Assembly (NCBI GenBank): GCA_947259725.1
Contig: CAMYNM010000003.1
Coordinates: 186,001-250,000 of the forward strand
Direction of reading: 5' to 3'
From: CALZIK01 sp945787635
Lineage (GTDB): Bacteria; Acidobacteriota; Thermoanaerobaculia; Multivoradales; JAHEKO01
Length of the DNA: 64,000 bases
The position numbers and the translations under genes are program-made. This document shows, in pieces, positions 30,042-39,360 of this stretch. Every line of letters starts with the position of its first letter. Position 1 is the first letter of the stretch. The notes under the pieces were generated by a model. That model ran no database searches. It had not been told where the DNA came from and worked only from the letters and a program-made list of their open reading frames with translations.

Positions 30042-31502
30042 ATGAACCAGCCGAGAACCAGCCGGCTGGTAGGCACGCGCGCGCAACCGCTGTTCGTCGC
30101 TGCGATCCTGATTGCTCTCCTCTGCATGGCACCCGAGCTGCGGGGCGAAGTCGACCGCTTCTATTCGGGCCTTCTCGAGCGTGGCACTCGTGATCTGGCG
30201 TCGGGACGAATCGAGGATGCCGAGAAGCAGCTGCGCATCGCCAGCTTCGGGTTGTTGGACCAACCGGCTCTCCTTGCCGAGTGCCTGATCAGATTGGGCC
30301 AGGCGCAGGCCGCTGCTGGGAACCTTTCGGATCTATCGGTGACCGTAGGGCGGTTGGTCGAGATCGAGGCCGAGTTCGGCGCTTACACAGCGCTCGGGGA
30401 AACCCGAGAGAAAGCCGCCTTCGAGGAAATCTTGCGCAGTGGCCCGCCGGGCCTCGACGAACGCCGCCTCCTGCTCGGACCGACTCCGGGATCCGCGCCG
30501 ATACCCCAAAAGGAAGCACCCGTCTCAGGCCGCGCTCAGCGAAAAGCGCTCGAGGAGCGAGTGTCAGCCGATCCCGCCGACCGGGAGGCGTTCTGGGAGC
30601 TCGCCCGTCTGGACCTCTCAGACGGCAAGCCGAAGCGAGCAGCAGCCCGGCTCGACCGCCTGCTCGAAGCGCAGCCCGGCGATGTTCCGGCTCTCTGCCT
30701 GCGGGCGGAGATCGGCGTGCCGCGCGGCGAGTGCGCGCCGGCGCTGGCCGCCGCTGGCGCATGCCCGACCCTCCTCGGGCAGGACGACACCGCCGCGTTC
30801 GTCCTCGAGTGCCTGACCTCAGCCGGACGACACGCCGAGGCAGCCGAGCTTCTCGATGGGCTTCCCACCGAACGCCGCCAGGCTCCGGCCATGGCACGGG
30901 CGGCCGCCCGGATTCAGACTCCGCTGGAGGAGCCCGCACTCGCGGCTGAAGCTCTCGCCGAGGTCACGTCGCCGGTCGATCCAGCCGCCGAATCGGCGCC
31001 TCCTTCCGGCCAGGGCAGCGAGTCGATCCCTCCGGTGACCGATCCGGCAATCGCTCCCACCTCTCCGACCGAGCTCCCTTCCGAGCCCCGAGTTCTGATC
31101 GGCATTCCACTGGATGAGCAATTGCGGCGACTGCGCACGACCCTCGCCTCGGCTCGAGTGCGCTCGGACCTCATCGAGCCAATGGCCCGCGCCGGCCGGC
31201 TCGCAGACCAGCACCCCGATTCCGCCGCCGCTCAGCATCTCGCAGCCGAGATCGCGTTTCGTAGCGCCGACTATCCCCAGGCGGTCGAGTACTTTTCGCG
31301 GGGAGGACAGCCCGATCCCGAACAGCATGTGCTGCTCTTCTTCCTCGCCGTGTCTTTGTTCGAGACCGGCGAGATCGAAGAAGCCAGGCGGGTCCTGCTC
31401 GAGGCGCTCCCGGGCCTCGAGGCTTCCGAGCCATCGGCCTACGTGCGCGCCAGCATCGAGAGGATTCTCGGCTCACCGCCGGCCAGTGACGCATTTCCTT
31501 GA
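30042..31502 (+). CDS. secreted TPR-repeat protein
   Basis: About 486 residues. An N-terminal signal or anchor segment (LFVAAILIALLCMAPELRGE, about 17-36) leads into TPR-like helices (about 40-100 and 140-290), a Pro/Ser/Glu-rich linker (about 305-345), and further TPR helices (about 350-480). It is probably periplasmic and a scaffold for the export complex. A TTG at 30030 would overlap the phosphatase stop by four bases and add four residues; the ATG at 30042 is given here. Confidence 0.7.
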   Translation: MNQPRTSRLVGTRAQPLFVAAILIALLCMAPELRGEVDRFYSGLLERGTRDLASGRIEDAEKQLRIASFGLLDQPALLAECLIRLGQAQAAAGNLSDLSVTVGRLVEIEAEFGAYTALGETREKAAFEEILRSGPPGLDERRLLLGPTPGSAPIPQKEAPVSGRAQRKALEERVSADPADREAFWELARLDLSDGKPKRAAARLDRLLEAQPGDVPALCLRAEIGVPRGECAPALAAAGACPTLLGQDDTAAFVLECLTSAGRHAEAAELLDGLPTERRQAPAMARAAARIQTPLEEPALAAEALAEVTSPVDPAAESAPPSGQGSESIPPVTDPAIAPTSPTELPSEPRVLIGIPLDEQLRRLRTTLASARVRSDLIEPMARAGRLADQHPDSAAAQHLAAEIAFRSADYPQAVEYFSRGGQPDPEQHVLLFFLAVSLFETGEIEEARRVLLEALPGLEASEPSAYVRASIERILGSPPASDAFP

Positions 31503-31572
31503 CGAAATCCCTTTACTCCCCGTAGTGTTGTCGTGGTCGCCCCGCGTGGCGGCTTGAACTCGAAAGGTCTCC

Positions 31573-32331
31573 ATGAATACCAATAAACCTTTGTTTTGCC
31601 TGACCTTCGGCGCCGCCCTGCTCGCCGCTGCCACTCTCTCGGCCCAAGAGATCTCCGCGGATGCGATCGAGTGCCTGCCGAACGAGGCCAATACCATGCT
31701 CGCCGCGAAGGTGACACCCGAGATCGACGGCAGCGAGAGCATGAGGCTCTATTTCAGGCGCCTCAATCGCACCGGCGCCTTCTACTGGGTAGAAATGAAC
31801 TCCAAGGGCGACGGCAACTACTGGACCGTCTTTCCGAAGCCCGAGGAGCGCGACCAACGGGAGCTGACCGACGAGTGGTTCGAGATCCTCGAGGACCGCG
31901 ACTGGATGGAGGGCCACGACCGCGAGTGGCTGGAGGACTGGCTCGAACAGCAGGAACATGAAGCCGCGGAGTATTACCTTGCCGTGGCCGACGTCGGCGG
32001 CAACGAGATCAGCCGTACGCCGACGCAACTGACGAAGGTGCTCGACCGCGACGATTGCAGAAATGAGCTCGACGCGTTCGAAGCCGGTCAGTCCCACAAC
32101 CTCACGATCGGCGAAACTACCGAGATCCAGCAGGGTAAGGAAGTGTTTCATTGGCTGTGTGACGGAGTGATCAGCAGGGTCAATGTCGATGGTGTTTTGC
32201 GGGGCGACGAAACTTGCCGTGCGTGCGTGGTCGCGGGCTGGTTGCCGATCGCCACCACTGCCGGCGCCATCGTCGCGGGAACCACAATCGAGAACCGCGT
32301 GCCCCGTCGCGCTTCGGACATTCAACCCTGA
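31573..32331 (+). CDS. secreted protein of unknown family
   Basis: 252 residues. Signal peptide 1-24 (FCLTFGAALLAAATLSAQ), then a beta-rich domain with SESMRLYFRRLNRTGAFYWV and an acidic helix (residues about 95-135, many Glu, Asp and Trp). The C-terminus has several Cys (CDGV, CRACVV) and a Gly/Ala/Thr-rich hydrophobic stretch, ATTAGAIVAGTTI (about 226-238), that could be a membrane anchor. I do not recognise it. Its position between export genes and sugar genes suggests an envelope role. Confidence 0.6.
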   Translation: MNTNKPLFCLTFGAALLAAATLSAQEISADAIECLPNEANTMLAAKVTPEIDGSESMRLYFRRLNRTGAFYWVEMNSKGDGNYWTVFPKPEERDQRELTDEWFEILEDRDWMEGHDREWLEDWLEQQEHEAAEYYLAVADVGGNEISRTPTQLTKVLDRDDCRNELDAFEAGQSHNLTIGETTEIQQGKEVFHWLCDGVISRVNVDGVLRGDETCRACVVAGWLPIATTAGAIVAGTTIENRVPRRASDIQP

Positions 32332-32414
32332 CCCTCCCACCGGCCTGACCGAATCGGCCGGTTAGTGCGGCTACCGCGGCTACCGAAAACCGGGTTCAAT
32401 CGCCGCTTCGCCTC

Positions 32415-33737
32415 GTGAGCGACCTCTACCAGCGACTCTCCGACGCGATTGCGAGCCGCTCGGCTACCGTCGGGGTGATTGGTTTGGGATACGTCGGATT
32501 GCCTCTGGCCCTGGCTTTTGCGAGAGCGGGGTTCCGGGTTCTCGGCTTCGACCTCGATGCCGGCAAGGTCGCGACCCTCAACCGGGGCGAGACCTACCTG
32601 CTGGACTTCCCCGACGAGCAAGTCGCGGAGCAGGTCCGCTCACAACGGCTTTCGGCCACGACGGACTCCGACCGGCTGACCGAGGTCGATGCGGTGATCA
32701 TCTGCGTGCCGACGCCACTGACGGACAAGGGACAACCGGACCTCGGCTTCGTCGAGGAAACGGCGCGAAGCATCCAGACGAAGCTCGCGCCCGGCCAGCT
32801 CGTCGTGCTCGAATCCACCACCTACCCGGGGACCACCGAAGAGGTGGTTCGACCCCTGCTCGAAGCCGGCGGGCTGCGCGCCGGCCGTGACTTCTTCCTC
32901 GCCTATTCTCCCGAGCGCGAAGATCCCGGCAGCGCGAGCTTCCGGCTGGAATCGATTCCCAAGGTGGTCGGCGGCGTCGATTCGCTCTCCACCCGCCTCG
33001 CGGAAGCTCTCTACGCCGCGGTGGTTTCATCCACCGTCGCGGTCTCGAGCACAAGGGTCGCGGAGGCATCGAAGCTGACCGAGAACATCTTCCGCGCGGT
33101 CAACATCGCGCTGGTCAATGAGCTCAAGATCATCTTCGACAGCCTGGGCGTCGATGTCTGGGAAGTTCTCGATGCGGCCGCTACCAAACCGTTCGGCTTC
33201 ATGCGCTTCGACCCGGGCCCCGGCTGGGGAGGTCACTGCATTCCGATCGATCCGTTTTATCTCGCGTGGAAAGCGCGAGAGGCGGGCACCGAGGCGCGAT
33301 TCATCGAGCTGGCGGGCGTTATCAACACCCAAATGCCCCGATACGTCCTCTCCAAGCTCGAAGCGGCTCTGGCGACGGGCGGAGGCGAGCTCCGAGGATC
33401 CCGCGTTTTGCTCATCGGAATCGCCTACAAGAGAAACGTGGCCGATCCGCGAGAGAGCCCCGCCTTCGCATTTCTCGACCTGCTGATTCGCGCGGGCGCC
33501 CTTCCCGCCTACCACGACCCCTTCCTGCCCGCGGCTCCTCGAATGCGTAACTGGCCCGAGCTCGAGGTGCTCGAATCACAGCCGCTCACTCCCGAAACGC
33601 TCCAGTCACACGACGCTGTCGTCATCGTCACCGATCACGACTCGATCGACTACGACCTCATCGCCGAACACGCGCGCCTGGTCATCGACGCCCGGGGCCG
33701 CTATCGGACTCGCTCCGAGAACATCGTTCCGGCCTGA
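32415..33737 (+). CDS. UDP-N-acetylhexosamine 6-dehydrogenase (WbpA/WecC/TviB type)
   Basis: 440 residues. NAD-binding GVIGLGYVGLPLALAFARAG near residue 17, the substrate-binding lysine helix (EASKLTENIFRAVNIAL), and catalytic Cys275 in WGGHCIPIDPFY define a UDP-sugar 6-dehydrogenase. It oxidises UDP-HexNAc to the uronic acid. The motif spelling fits the UDP-GlcNAc/UDP-ManNAc branch rather than UDP-glucose. A UDP-sugar 4-epimerase at 52529 could turn the product into the galacto form, as TviC does for TviB. The start is GTG. Confidence 0.9.
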   Translation: MSDLYQRLSDAIASRSATVGVIGLGYVGLPLALAFARAGFRVLGFDLDAGKVATLNRGETYLLDFPDEQVAEQVRSQRLSATTDSDRLTEVDAVIICVPTPLTDKGQPDLGFVEETARSIQTKLAPGQLVVLESTTYPGTTEEVVRPLLEAGGLRAGRDFFLAYSPEREDPGSASFRLESIPKVVGGVDSLSTRLAEALYAAVVSSTVAVSSTRVAEASKLTENIFRAVNIALVNELKIIFDSLGVDVWEVLDAAATKPFGFMRFDPGPGWGGHCIPIDPFYLAWKAREAGTEARFIELAGVINTQMPRYVLSKLEAALATGGGELRGSRVLLIGIAYKRNVADPRESPAFAFLDLLIRAGALPAYHDPFLPAAPRMRNWPELEVLESQPLTPETLQSHDAVVIVTDHDSIDYDLIAEHARLVIDARGRYRTRSENIVPA

Positions 33738-33757
33738 GCCGGCACTCGCCCGCGCTG

Positions 33758-34696
33758 ATGCCACAGATACTGATCTCGACCTCGACCTTCGGGCGAGTTT
33801 CGCAAGCGCCACTCAATCTGCTGCGTGACGCCGGAATCGAATGTCACTTGAATCCGCACGGAAGAGTGCTCGAACCCGAGGAGTCGAAAGAGCTTCTGAC
33901 GGGCGCCGACGGCTTGATCGCCGGCACCGAGCGGCTGGACCGCGAGGTCCTCTCCCAGGCGCCTCGGCTCAGGGTGATTGCCCGAGTCGGCGCGGGCGTG
34001 GAGAATGTGGATCTCGAGGCCGCCCGAGAGCTCGGGATCGAAGTCGCCAACACACCCGAGCCTCCCGCGCGCGCGGTTGCGGAGCTGGCTCTGGCCGGAA
34101 TCCTGGCCTCGCTTCGGGACCTGTGCGCCGCCGATCGCCGGCTCCGCGAGGGTCGGTGGCAGAAACCCATGGGCCGGCTCCTCAGTGGCAAGACTGTGGG
34201 AATCGTCGGCACCGGACGCGCCGGTCGGATGCTCGTCGATCTGCTCGCACCCTTTCGCTGCCGCCTCCTGGCGTTCGACATCGCACCCGATTCTGAATGG
34301 GCCGCTTCCAGTGGAGTTTCTTATGTCTCGCTGGAAGCGCTTCTCGGCTCCTCGGACGTCGTCTCGCTTCACGTGCCACTCACCGACGACACACGAGGTC
34401 TTCTCGACCGGCGCCGGATCGAAAGCATGCAGGCCGGCTCGATCCTGGTCAATTGCGCGCGCGGCGGCCTTGTGGACGAGGCGGCTTTGGCCGACAATCT
34501 ACGAGGCGGCCGGCTCGGTGGCGCCTATCTCGACGTCTTCGAGGCTGAGCCGTATACCGGACCCTTGACCGATTTGCCCAACATCGTCTTGAGCCCCCAT
34601 ATCGGATCGTACGCCGCGGAGTGCCGGCTCGAGATGGAGATGCAGGCGGCGGCCGCGGTGATCCGGGCGCTGGCATCGGAACGAGGCCGGGCATGA
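33758..34696 (+). CDS. D-2-hydroxyacid dehydrogenase (phosphoglycerate-dehydrogenase-like)
   Basis: 312 residues. VIARVGAGVENVDLEAA, TVGIVGTGRAGRML (NAD-binding), NCARGGLVDE with the substrate Arg, a Glu in FEAEPY and the catalytic His in SPHIGSYAAE are the standard D-isomer hydroxyacid dehydrogenase motifs. No ACT domain, so it is the short form. In this operon, with an epimerase and a CMP-sugar synthetase, it may act on a sugar acid rather than on phosphoglycerate; that is inference. It overlaps the next gene by four bases. Confidence 0.85.
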   Translation: MPQILISTSTFGRVSQAPLNLLRDAGIECHLNPHGRVLEPEESKELLTGADGLIAGTERLDREVLSQAPRLRVIARVGAGVENVDLEAARELGIEVANTPEPPARAVAELALAGILASLRDLCAADRRLREGRWQKPMGRLLSGKTVGIVGTGRAGRMLVDLLAPFRCRLLAFDIAPDSEWAASSGVSYVSLEALLGSSDVVSLHVPLTDDTRGLLDRRRIESMQAGSILVNCARGGLVDEAALADNLRGGRLGGAYLDVFEAEPYTGPLTDLPNIVLSPHIGSYAAECRLEMEMQAAAAVIRALASERGRA

Positions 34697-35580
34697 AGCG
34701 GGCGCTGGTTACCGGCGGCTCGGGGTTTCTGGGCAGCTTCATCGCCGACGAGCTCAGCCGAACCGACTTCGAGGTCCGCGTCTTCGATCGAGACCCGTCG
34801 CCCTATCTGAGCGATGGCCAGGAAATGATCCAAGGTGACGTCCTCGACGCCGAAGGCCTTCGGGACGCGGCAAACGGCTGCTCGGTTGTCTACCACCTCG
34901 CGGCGCTGGCCAATCTGGACACCGCACACGGAGCCGCCGTCGAGGCCGCCCAGCAGAACATCCTGGGGACACTTCACGCGCTCGAAGCAGCTCGACTGGC
35001 CGGCGCAGAGCGTTTCGTCCTCGCGAGCACGATCTACGTTTACAGCCGCGCGGGCGGTTTCTACCGGTGCTCGAAGCAGGCCGCCGAGTCCTTCGTGGAG
35101 GAGTACCAGCACCAGTTCGAGCTGCCCTACACGATCCTGCGCTACGGCAGCCTCTACGGCCCCAGAAGCGACCGGTCGAACGGCGTCTTCCGACTCCTCG
35201 AGACCGCCGTGCGGGAGGGCAAGATCGTTCATCACGGCACGCAGGAAGATACCCGCGAATACATCCACGTTCGGGATGCCGCGCGGCTGTCGGTCGAGTC
35301 CCTGGGCGCGGAGTACGCCAATCAGCACCTGACCTTGACCGGTTCCCATCCGACCCGACTACGGGACCTCTTCGTGATGTTCGAGGAGATTCTCGCCAAG
35401 CCGATCGAGATCGAGTACCAGACCGAGAAGACCGCGGCCGAAGAGCGCCATTACCGGGTCACGCCCTACGCCTACATGCCGCGGGCCGGGCGCACGCTCA
35501 CCGCGCGCCATCACGTCGACATGGGCCAGGGACTGCTCGAGCTGATTCACGCGCTGGAACATCCGCCCCGAGTTGACTGA
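34693..35580 (+). CDS. NAD-dependent epimerase/dehydratase (extended SDR)
   Basis: 295 residues. ALVTGGSGFLGSFIADEL (GxxGxxG), VVYHLAALANL, and the catalytic Tyr-x3-Lys in FYRCSKQAAE mark a nucleotide-sugar SDR; ILRYGSLYGPRS is the usual downstream motif. The catalytic tyrosine is preceded by GGF rather than the common SP-Y. It starts in an ATGA overlap with the hydroxyacid dehydrogenase and precedes the cytidylyltransferase, so it probably shapes the same sugar. Confidence 0.85.
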   Translation: MKRALVTGGSGFLGSFIADELSRTDFEVRVFDRDPSPYLSDGQEMIQGDVLDAEGLRDAANGCSVVYHLAALANLDTAHGAAVEAAQQNILGTLHALEAARLAGAERFVLASTIYVYSRAGGFYRCSKQAAESFVEEYQHQFELPYTILRYGSLYGPRSDRSNGVFRLLETAVREGKIVHHGTQEDTREYIHVRDAARLSVESLGAEYANQHLTLTGSHPTRLRDLFVMFEEILAKPIEIEYQTEKTAAEERHYRVTPYAYMPRAGRTLTARHHVDMGQGLLELIHALEHPPRVD

Positions 35581-35598
35581 CCCGGCAGCCGAGCCGTC

Positions 35599-36318
35599 TT
35601 GAACGCAGCCATCATCACCGCGAGAGCGGGCAGCAAATCGATCCGAGACAAGAACGTTCTGCCGGTGGCCGGTGAGCCGCTGGTGACCTACCCGGCACGA
35701 GCGGCGCTCCAAGCGCGCAGGATCGAAAAGGTGTTCGTCTCCACTGACGGCGACTCCATCGCCAAGGCCTGCGCCGCGATCGGCGTAGAAGTCATCCACC
35801 GTCCCGAGGAACTGGGCGGTGACCAGGTCAATCACGGCGACGTGATCCAGCACGCGGTCGAGTGGGTCGACGAGCGACATCCCGACCTCGAGAACGTCGT
35901 CCTGCTGCTCGGCAACACCGTGATGCTCGACGCCGAGACGATCGACCACTGCCTCGAGATCCTGGAGGCCGATCGCGACCTCGACTCCGTGATGACCGTC
36001 TGGGAAGCCGCCGATGACCACCCGCTGCGCGCGCTCGAGATCCACGACGGCCTGCTGCGACCCTACGGCGACCCCGAGCGGGACGTTTCGACCGAACGCC
36101 AGTCCTACACCAAGGCCTACTACTACGATCAGGGCGTGTGGGCGTTCCGGAAAGACTGCGTACAGCGGCGGGAAGGTCCCAATCCGTGGTGGTGGATGGG
36201 CAAGAGGTGCCGGCCGGTGGTGCGGACCTGGGTCACGGGACGAGACATTCACACGCCCTTCGACGCCGAGATCGCCGAGTGGTGGCTCGGGCGGCCCGAT
36301 CGCCGACCGAAAGGCTAG
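35599..36318 (+). CDS. CMP-sugar synthetase (acylneuraminate/KDO cytidylyltransferase family)
   Basis: 239 residues. IITARAGSKSIRDKNVLPVAG at the N-terminus (R-x-G-S-K-x-x-x-x-K-N) is the CTP-binding loop of this family; VFVSTDGDSIA and LLLGNTVMLDAETI follow. Family members activate nonulosonic acids, KDO or related acids with CMP. No NeuB-type condensing enzyme or KDO-8-P synthase lies in the window, so the sugar cannot be named. The start is TTG. The HAD gene follows after 15 bases. Confidence 0.82.
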   Translation: MNAAIITARAGSKSIRDKNVLPVAGEPLVTYPARAALQARRIEKVFVSTDGDSIAKACAAIGVEVIHRPEELGGDQVNHGDVIQHAVEWVDERHPDLENVVLLLGNTVMLDAETIDHCLEILEADRDLDSVMTVWEAADDHPLRALEIHDGLLRPYGDPERDVSTERQSYTKAYYYDQGVWAFRKDCVQRREGPNPWWWMGKRCRPVVRTWVTGRDIHTPFDAEIAEWWLGRPDRRPKG

Positions 36319-36333
36319 GAGACACCGCGCGCC

Positions 36334-37062
36334 GTGACCGAGACCGACCATGCCGCGCCCGCTGGAGAGCGACCGACCTGGCCTCGAACGGCGGATCTGC
36401 GCGCCGTTTTCTTCGACTTCGACGGTGTCGTGCTCGACTCCGCGAACATCAAGGACCGGGCGTTTCGCGACCTCTTCGCCCACCTACCCGAGCTCCAAGA
36501 GCAGATCCTGGAGCACCATCGCGAGCATCTGGGGCGCTCTCGCTTCGAGAAGTTCGACTGGATCTATCGCGTGCTACTGGGCAGAGAGCTCGAGCCGGAT
36601 GAATCGGCGGCCCTCGGAGATCGCTTTTCCGAATTGTGCGAAGAAGAGATGCTCTCCTGTCCTTTCGTCCCCGGAGCTTGCGACCTCCTGGAGGCTCTTC
36701 AAGGCCGAATCGACTGCTGGCTAGTGTCCGCGACTCCACAGGAGGATCTCGACCGCCTGGTCGATCGGCGACGGCTGCGAGGCTATTTTCGGGAGATCTG
36801 CGGCTGGCCTCCGGCAAAGACCGCGGTCTTCGCCGGGCTCATGAGTCGCCACGACCTCGCGCCCGACGAGGTGCTCTCGATCGGAGACGGCCTCTCCGAC
36901 TACCGCGCCGCCCGGGCCACCGGCGTACACTTCGTCGCGCGCGCCTGCGACTCGAGCCGTCAGGATTGGTCCTCCATGCCGGTTGCGACGGTCCGAGACC
37001 TGACCGAGATCCTCGACCGGCTCGGGCTGGCCGGAACAAGGGAAGCCAGCCGCGATGACTGA
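36334..37062 (+). CDS. HAD-superfamily phosphatase
   Basis: 242 residues. FFDFDGVVLDSA (motif I, nucleophile and acid Asp in DFD), LVSATPQE (motif II), a Lys in GWPPAKTAVF (motif III), and SIGDGLSDYRAA (motif IV) are all present, with a helical cap between motifs I and II. Next to a cytidylyltransferase it would remove phosphate from a sugar-acid phosphate before activation, as KdsC or a Neu9P phosphatase does; the substrate is inferred. GTG start; overlaps the next gene by eight bases. Confidence 0.82.
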   Translation: MTETDHAAPAGERPTWPRTADLRAVFFDFDGVVLDSANIKDRAFRDLFAHLPELQEQILEHHREHLGRSRFEKFDWIYRVLLGRELEPDESAALGDRFSELCEEEMLSCPFVPGACDLLEALQGRIDCWLVSATPQEDLDRLVDRRRLRGYFREICGWPPAKTAVFAGLMSRHDLAPDEVLSIGDGLSDYRAARATGVHFVARACDSSRQDWSSMPVATVRDLTEILDRLGLAGTREASRDD

Positions 37063-37837
37063 GGGCTCACGCGCGGGCTCCGAGCGGTCCCGCGAGGAGA
37101 TCCAAGATGCCCAGTACGGATTCCCTTACCATTTCATCCCGCGCCAGACCGAAGCCGGCTTCGAGCAGTCGGTCACCGTACGGTGGGGATACCTCTACTG
37201 GTCCTACCTCGGCGTTGTCCTGGAACACCTCGAGAAGCTGCGACCGGCTTCCGTTCTGGATGTCGGTTCAGGCGACGGACGGCTGGTTTTTGAAGTCGCC
37301 ACCAGGCTGCCGGGCGCGCGGGTTCTGGGTATCGACACTTCGGAGCGAGCGGTGGCGTTGGCGCAGGCGATGCACCCGGGCGGCGACTTCCGATCGGGCG
37401 ACGTGACCCAACCCGGTTTCTTGAAGGAGGTCTTCGACGCGATCACCCTGGTGGAAGTCCTCGAGCATGTTCCCAACGGGCAGATCCCCGCGCTCCGGAG
37501 CGCTCTGCGCCAGCACCTCGGTCCCGACGGACGGCTGGTCGTCACCGTACCCACCAAGAACGTGGTGATCCACCCCAAGCACTACCAGCACTTCGATCTC
37601 GATTCTCTGAAGTCCGTGCTCGAGCCGGACTTCGAGTACGAAGTCGGAGCTTATTTGAATCGTCAGAGCCGGATCACGAGACTCATCGACCGCCTTGTGA
37701 CCAATCGCTTCTTCGCGGTCCGCGAGCCCCGGCTGCTCGGCTGGCTTTTCGGCCTCTACCGGCGCCGTTTCCTCCACGCCACCCCGGCGACCGCCATGCG
37801 AATCTGCGCGGTGTTCAAGCCCGCCTCAGGAGACTAG
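37055..37837 (+). CDS. class I SAM-dependent methyltransferase
   Basis: 260 residues. VLDVGSGDGRLVFEVA (motif I, about 68-83), GIDTSERAVALAQA (motif II) and AITLVEVLEHVPNG give a Methyltransf_11/23-type fold. The N-terminal YGFPYHFIP is conserved in methyltransferases found in glycan loci. It probably methylates a sugar or lipid-linked glycan. It overlaps the HAD gene, so the cassette is co-translated. Confidence 0.82.
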   Translation: MTEGSRAGSERSREEIQDAQYGFPYHFIPRQTEAGFEQSVTVRWGYLYWSYLGVVLEHLEKLRPASVLDVGSGDGRLVFEVATRLPGARVLGIDTSERAVALAQAMHPGGDFRSGDVTQPGFLKEVFDAITLVEVLEHVPNGQIPALRSALRQHLGPDGRLVVTVPTKNVVIHPKHYQHFDLDSLKSVLEPDFEYEVGAYLNRQSRITRLIDRLVTNRFFAVREPRLLGWLFGLYRRRFLHATPATAMRICAVFKPASGD

Positions 37838-37842
37838 GCGGC

Positions 37843-39360
37843 GTGGAAGCACGACCCGAGCCGTCCCTGACCCATCGGGCCTTCTCGGGCGCGCTCTGGA
37901 CCGCTTCGGGGTGGGGCCTGAGCGCCGTCTTTCAGCTCGCCTTCGGCATCGCCCTCGCCCGGCTGCTGGGCCCCGAGATTCTCGGCGTCTATGCGGCCGC
38001 GCTGGTCGTGATCCGCTTCTCGGACGTCTTTGCCAACATCGGCATCGGACCGGCTCTGGTCCAGCGAGGGGCGCTCGAGCGCCGTCATCTGACCACCGGG
38101 GTCACGCTGGCGGTCGGCCTGTCCTTCGCGATCGCCGCCGTCACCTGGTTTGGAGCGCCGGCGATTTCGCGCTTCTATCGCATGCCCGAGGTCGAGCGTG
38201 CGGTCCGGCTGCTGACCCTGGTCTTTCCGCTACGTGGACTGGCCGTCGTGCCGCAGGCTCTGCTCCAGCGCAGCCTCCGGTTTCGCGATCTGGCCGCAAT
38301 CGAAGCTTCGACCTACGTCTTCGGCTTCGGCATCGTGGGCGTGTCGCTGGCCTTTGCGGGCTACGGGCTCGACGCCCTCATCATCGCGACGATCAGCCAG
38401 GCGTTCCTGCACCTCGCGCTGCTCTCCTGGATCCAATCCTTCCCGCTCGTCCCGTCGGTCAAGTGGTCCGCCGTCCGCGAGCTGCTCAGCTTCGGCGGCG
38501 GGATCACCCTGGTCAGCATCTTCGGCTTCCTCGCGTTCCAGGCGGACAAGCTCATCGTCGGGCGATTCCTCGGGGCCGCTTCGCTCGGTCTCTACTCGCG
38601 CGCCTACAGCCTGTTCTCGACCTCGACCCGGCTTTACCAGAAGATCGCATCGACAGCTTTCTTTCCGCTTCTGTCACGGGTTCAGGACGACCGCGAACGG
38701 CTCGGACGGGGGTTTCGCCGTGGTCTCGCCCTCAACGTCATGACCGTCCTCCCGATGTCCGCCGTGCTGTTCGTGATCGCGCCCGACCTGATCCCCGCAC
38801 TGCTCGGCTCCGCGTGGCAAGGCGTCGTGACTCCCTTTCGGGTGCTCATTCTCCTCGCCTTTCTGCGAGGTATCGCCAAGCTCTGCGGCCCGGTGCTGAT
38901 GGCGGCTGCCAAGGTCTATTCGCTGGCCTGGATCCAGGCGCTGTTTGCGGCCTGCGTCGCCGCCGGCGCCTGGCTCGGAAGCCAGTGGGGGATCCCGGGC
39001 GTCGCGCTCGGCGTCGGCGTCGCGATCGTGGTTCAGTCGATTCTGCTCCTCGAGCTGAGCCTCCGAGTCACCGGTGTATCCAGGGGAATGGCCCTGCGAA
39101 CGCTTATCCGGCCCGCCGCTCTGGCGCTCACGAGCGGAGCGGTGAGCCGGCTCCTGGTCGAGTTCTTGCGCTCGATGACGCCCGCTCCGGCTCTGGTGGT
39201 CGCCGGAACGCTGGCGGCGCTCGGGCTGCTGGCAGCGATCGCGATATGGGTTGCACCCGGGCTTGTTCTCGGCGACGACGCGCTGGCGGCCCTGCGCCAG
39301 CTCCCTGCTTTCCGAAGCTTCGAAAAGAAGCTGCGGCGATTCGGGAAGGCGGCCGTGTGA
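37843..39360 (+). CDS. Wzx-type lipopolysaccharide flippase
   Basis: 505 residues, about 12-14 membrane helices and no large soluble domain. GALWTASGWGLSAVFQLAFG at the N-terminus, LGPEILGVYAAALVV and IGIGPALVQR are typical of the polysaccharide-transporter (MOP) family, WzxC branch. It flips undecaprenyl-linked repeat units to the periplasm. The start is GTG and the stop overlaps the next gene (GTGA). Confidence 0.9.
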   Translation: MEARPEPSLTHRAFSGALWTASGWGLSAVFQLAFGIALARLLGPEILGVYAAALVVIRFSDVFANIGIGPALVQRGALERRHLTTGVTLAVGLSFAIAAVTWFGAPAISRFYRMPEVERAVRLLTLVFPLRGLAVVPQALLQRSLRFRDLAAIEASTYVFGFGIVGVSLAFAGYGLDALIIATISQAFLHLALLSWIQSFPLVPSVKWSAVRELLSFGGGITLVSIFGFLAFQADKLIVGRFLGAASLGLYSRAYSLFSTSTRLYQKIASTAFFPLLSRVQDDRERLGRGFRRGLALNVMTVLPMSAVLFVIAPDLIPALLGSAWQGVVTPFRVLILLAFLRGIAKLCGPVLMAAAKVYSLAWIQALFAACVAAGAWLGSQWGIPGVALGVGVAIVVQSILLLELSLRVTGVSRGMALRTLIRPAALALTSGAVSRLLVEFLRSMTPAPALVVAGTLAALGLLAAIAIWVAPGLVLGDDALAALRQLPAFRSFEKKLRRFGKAAV

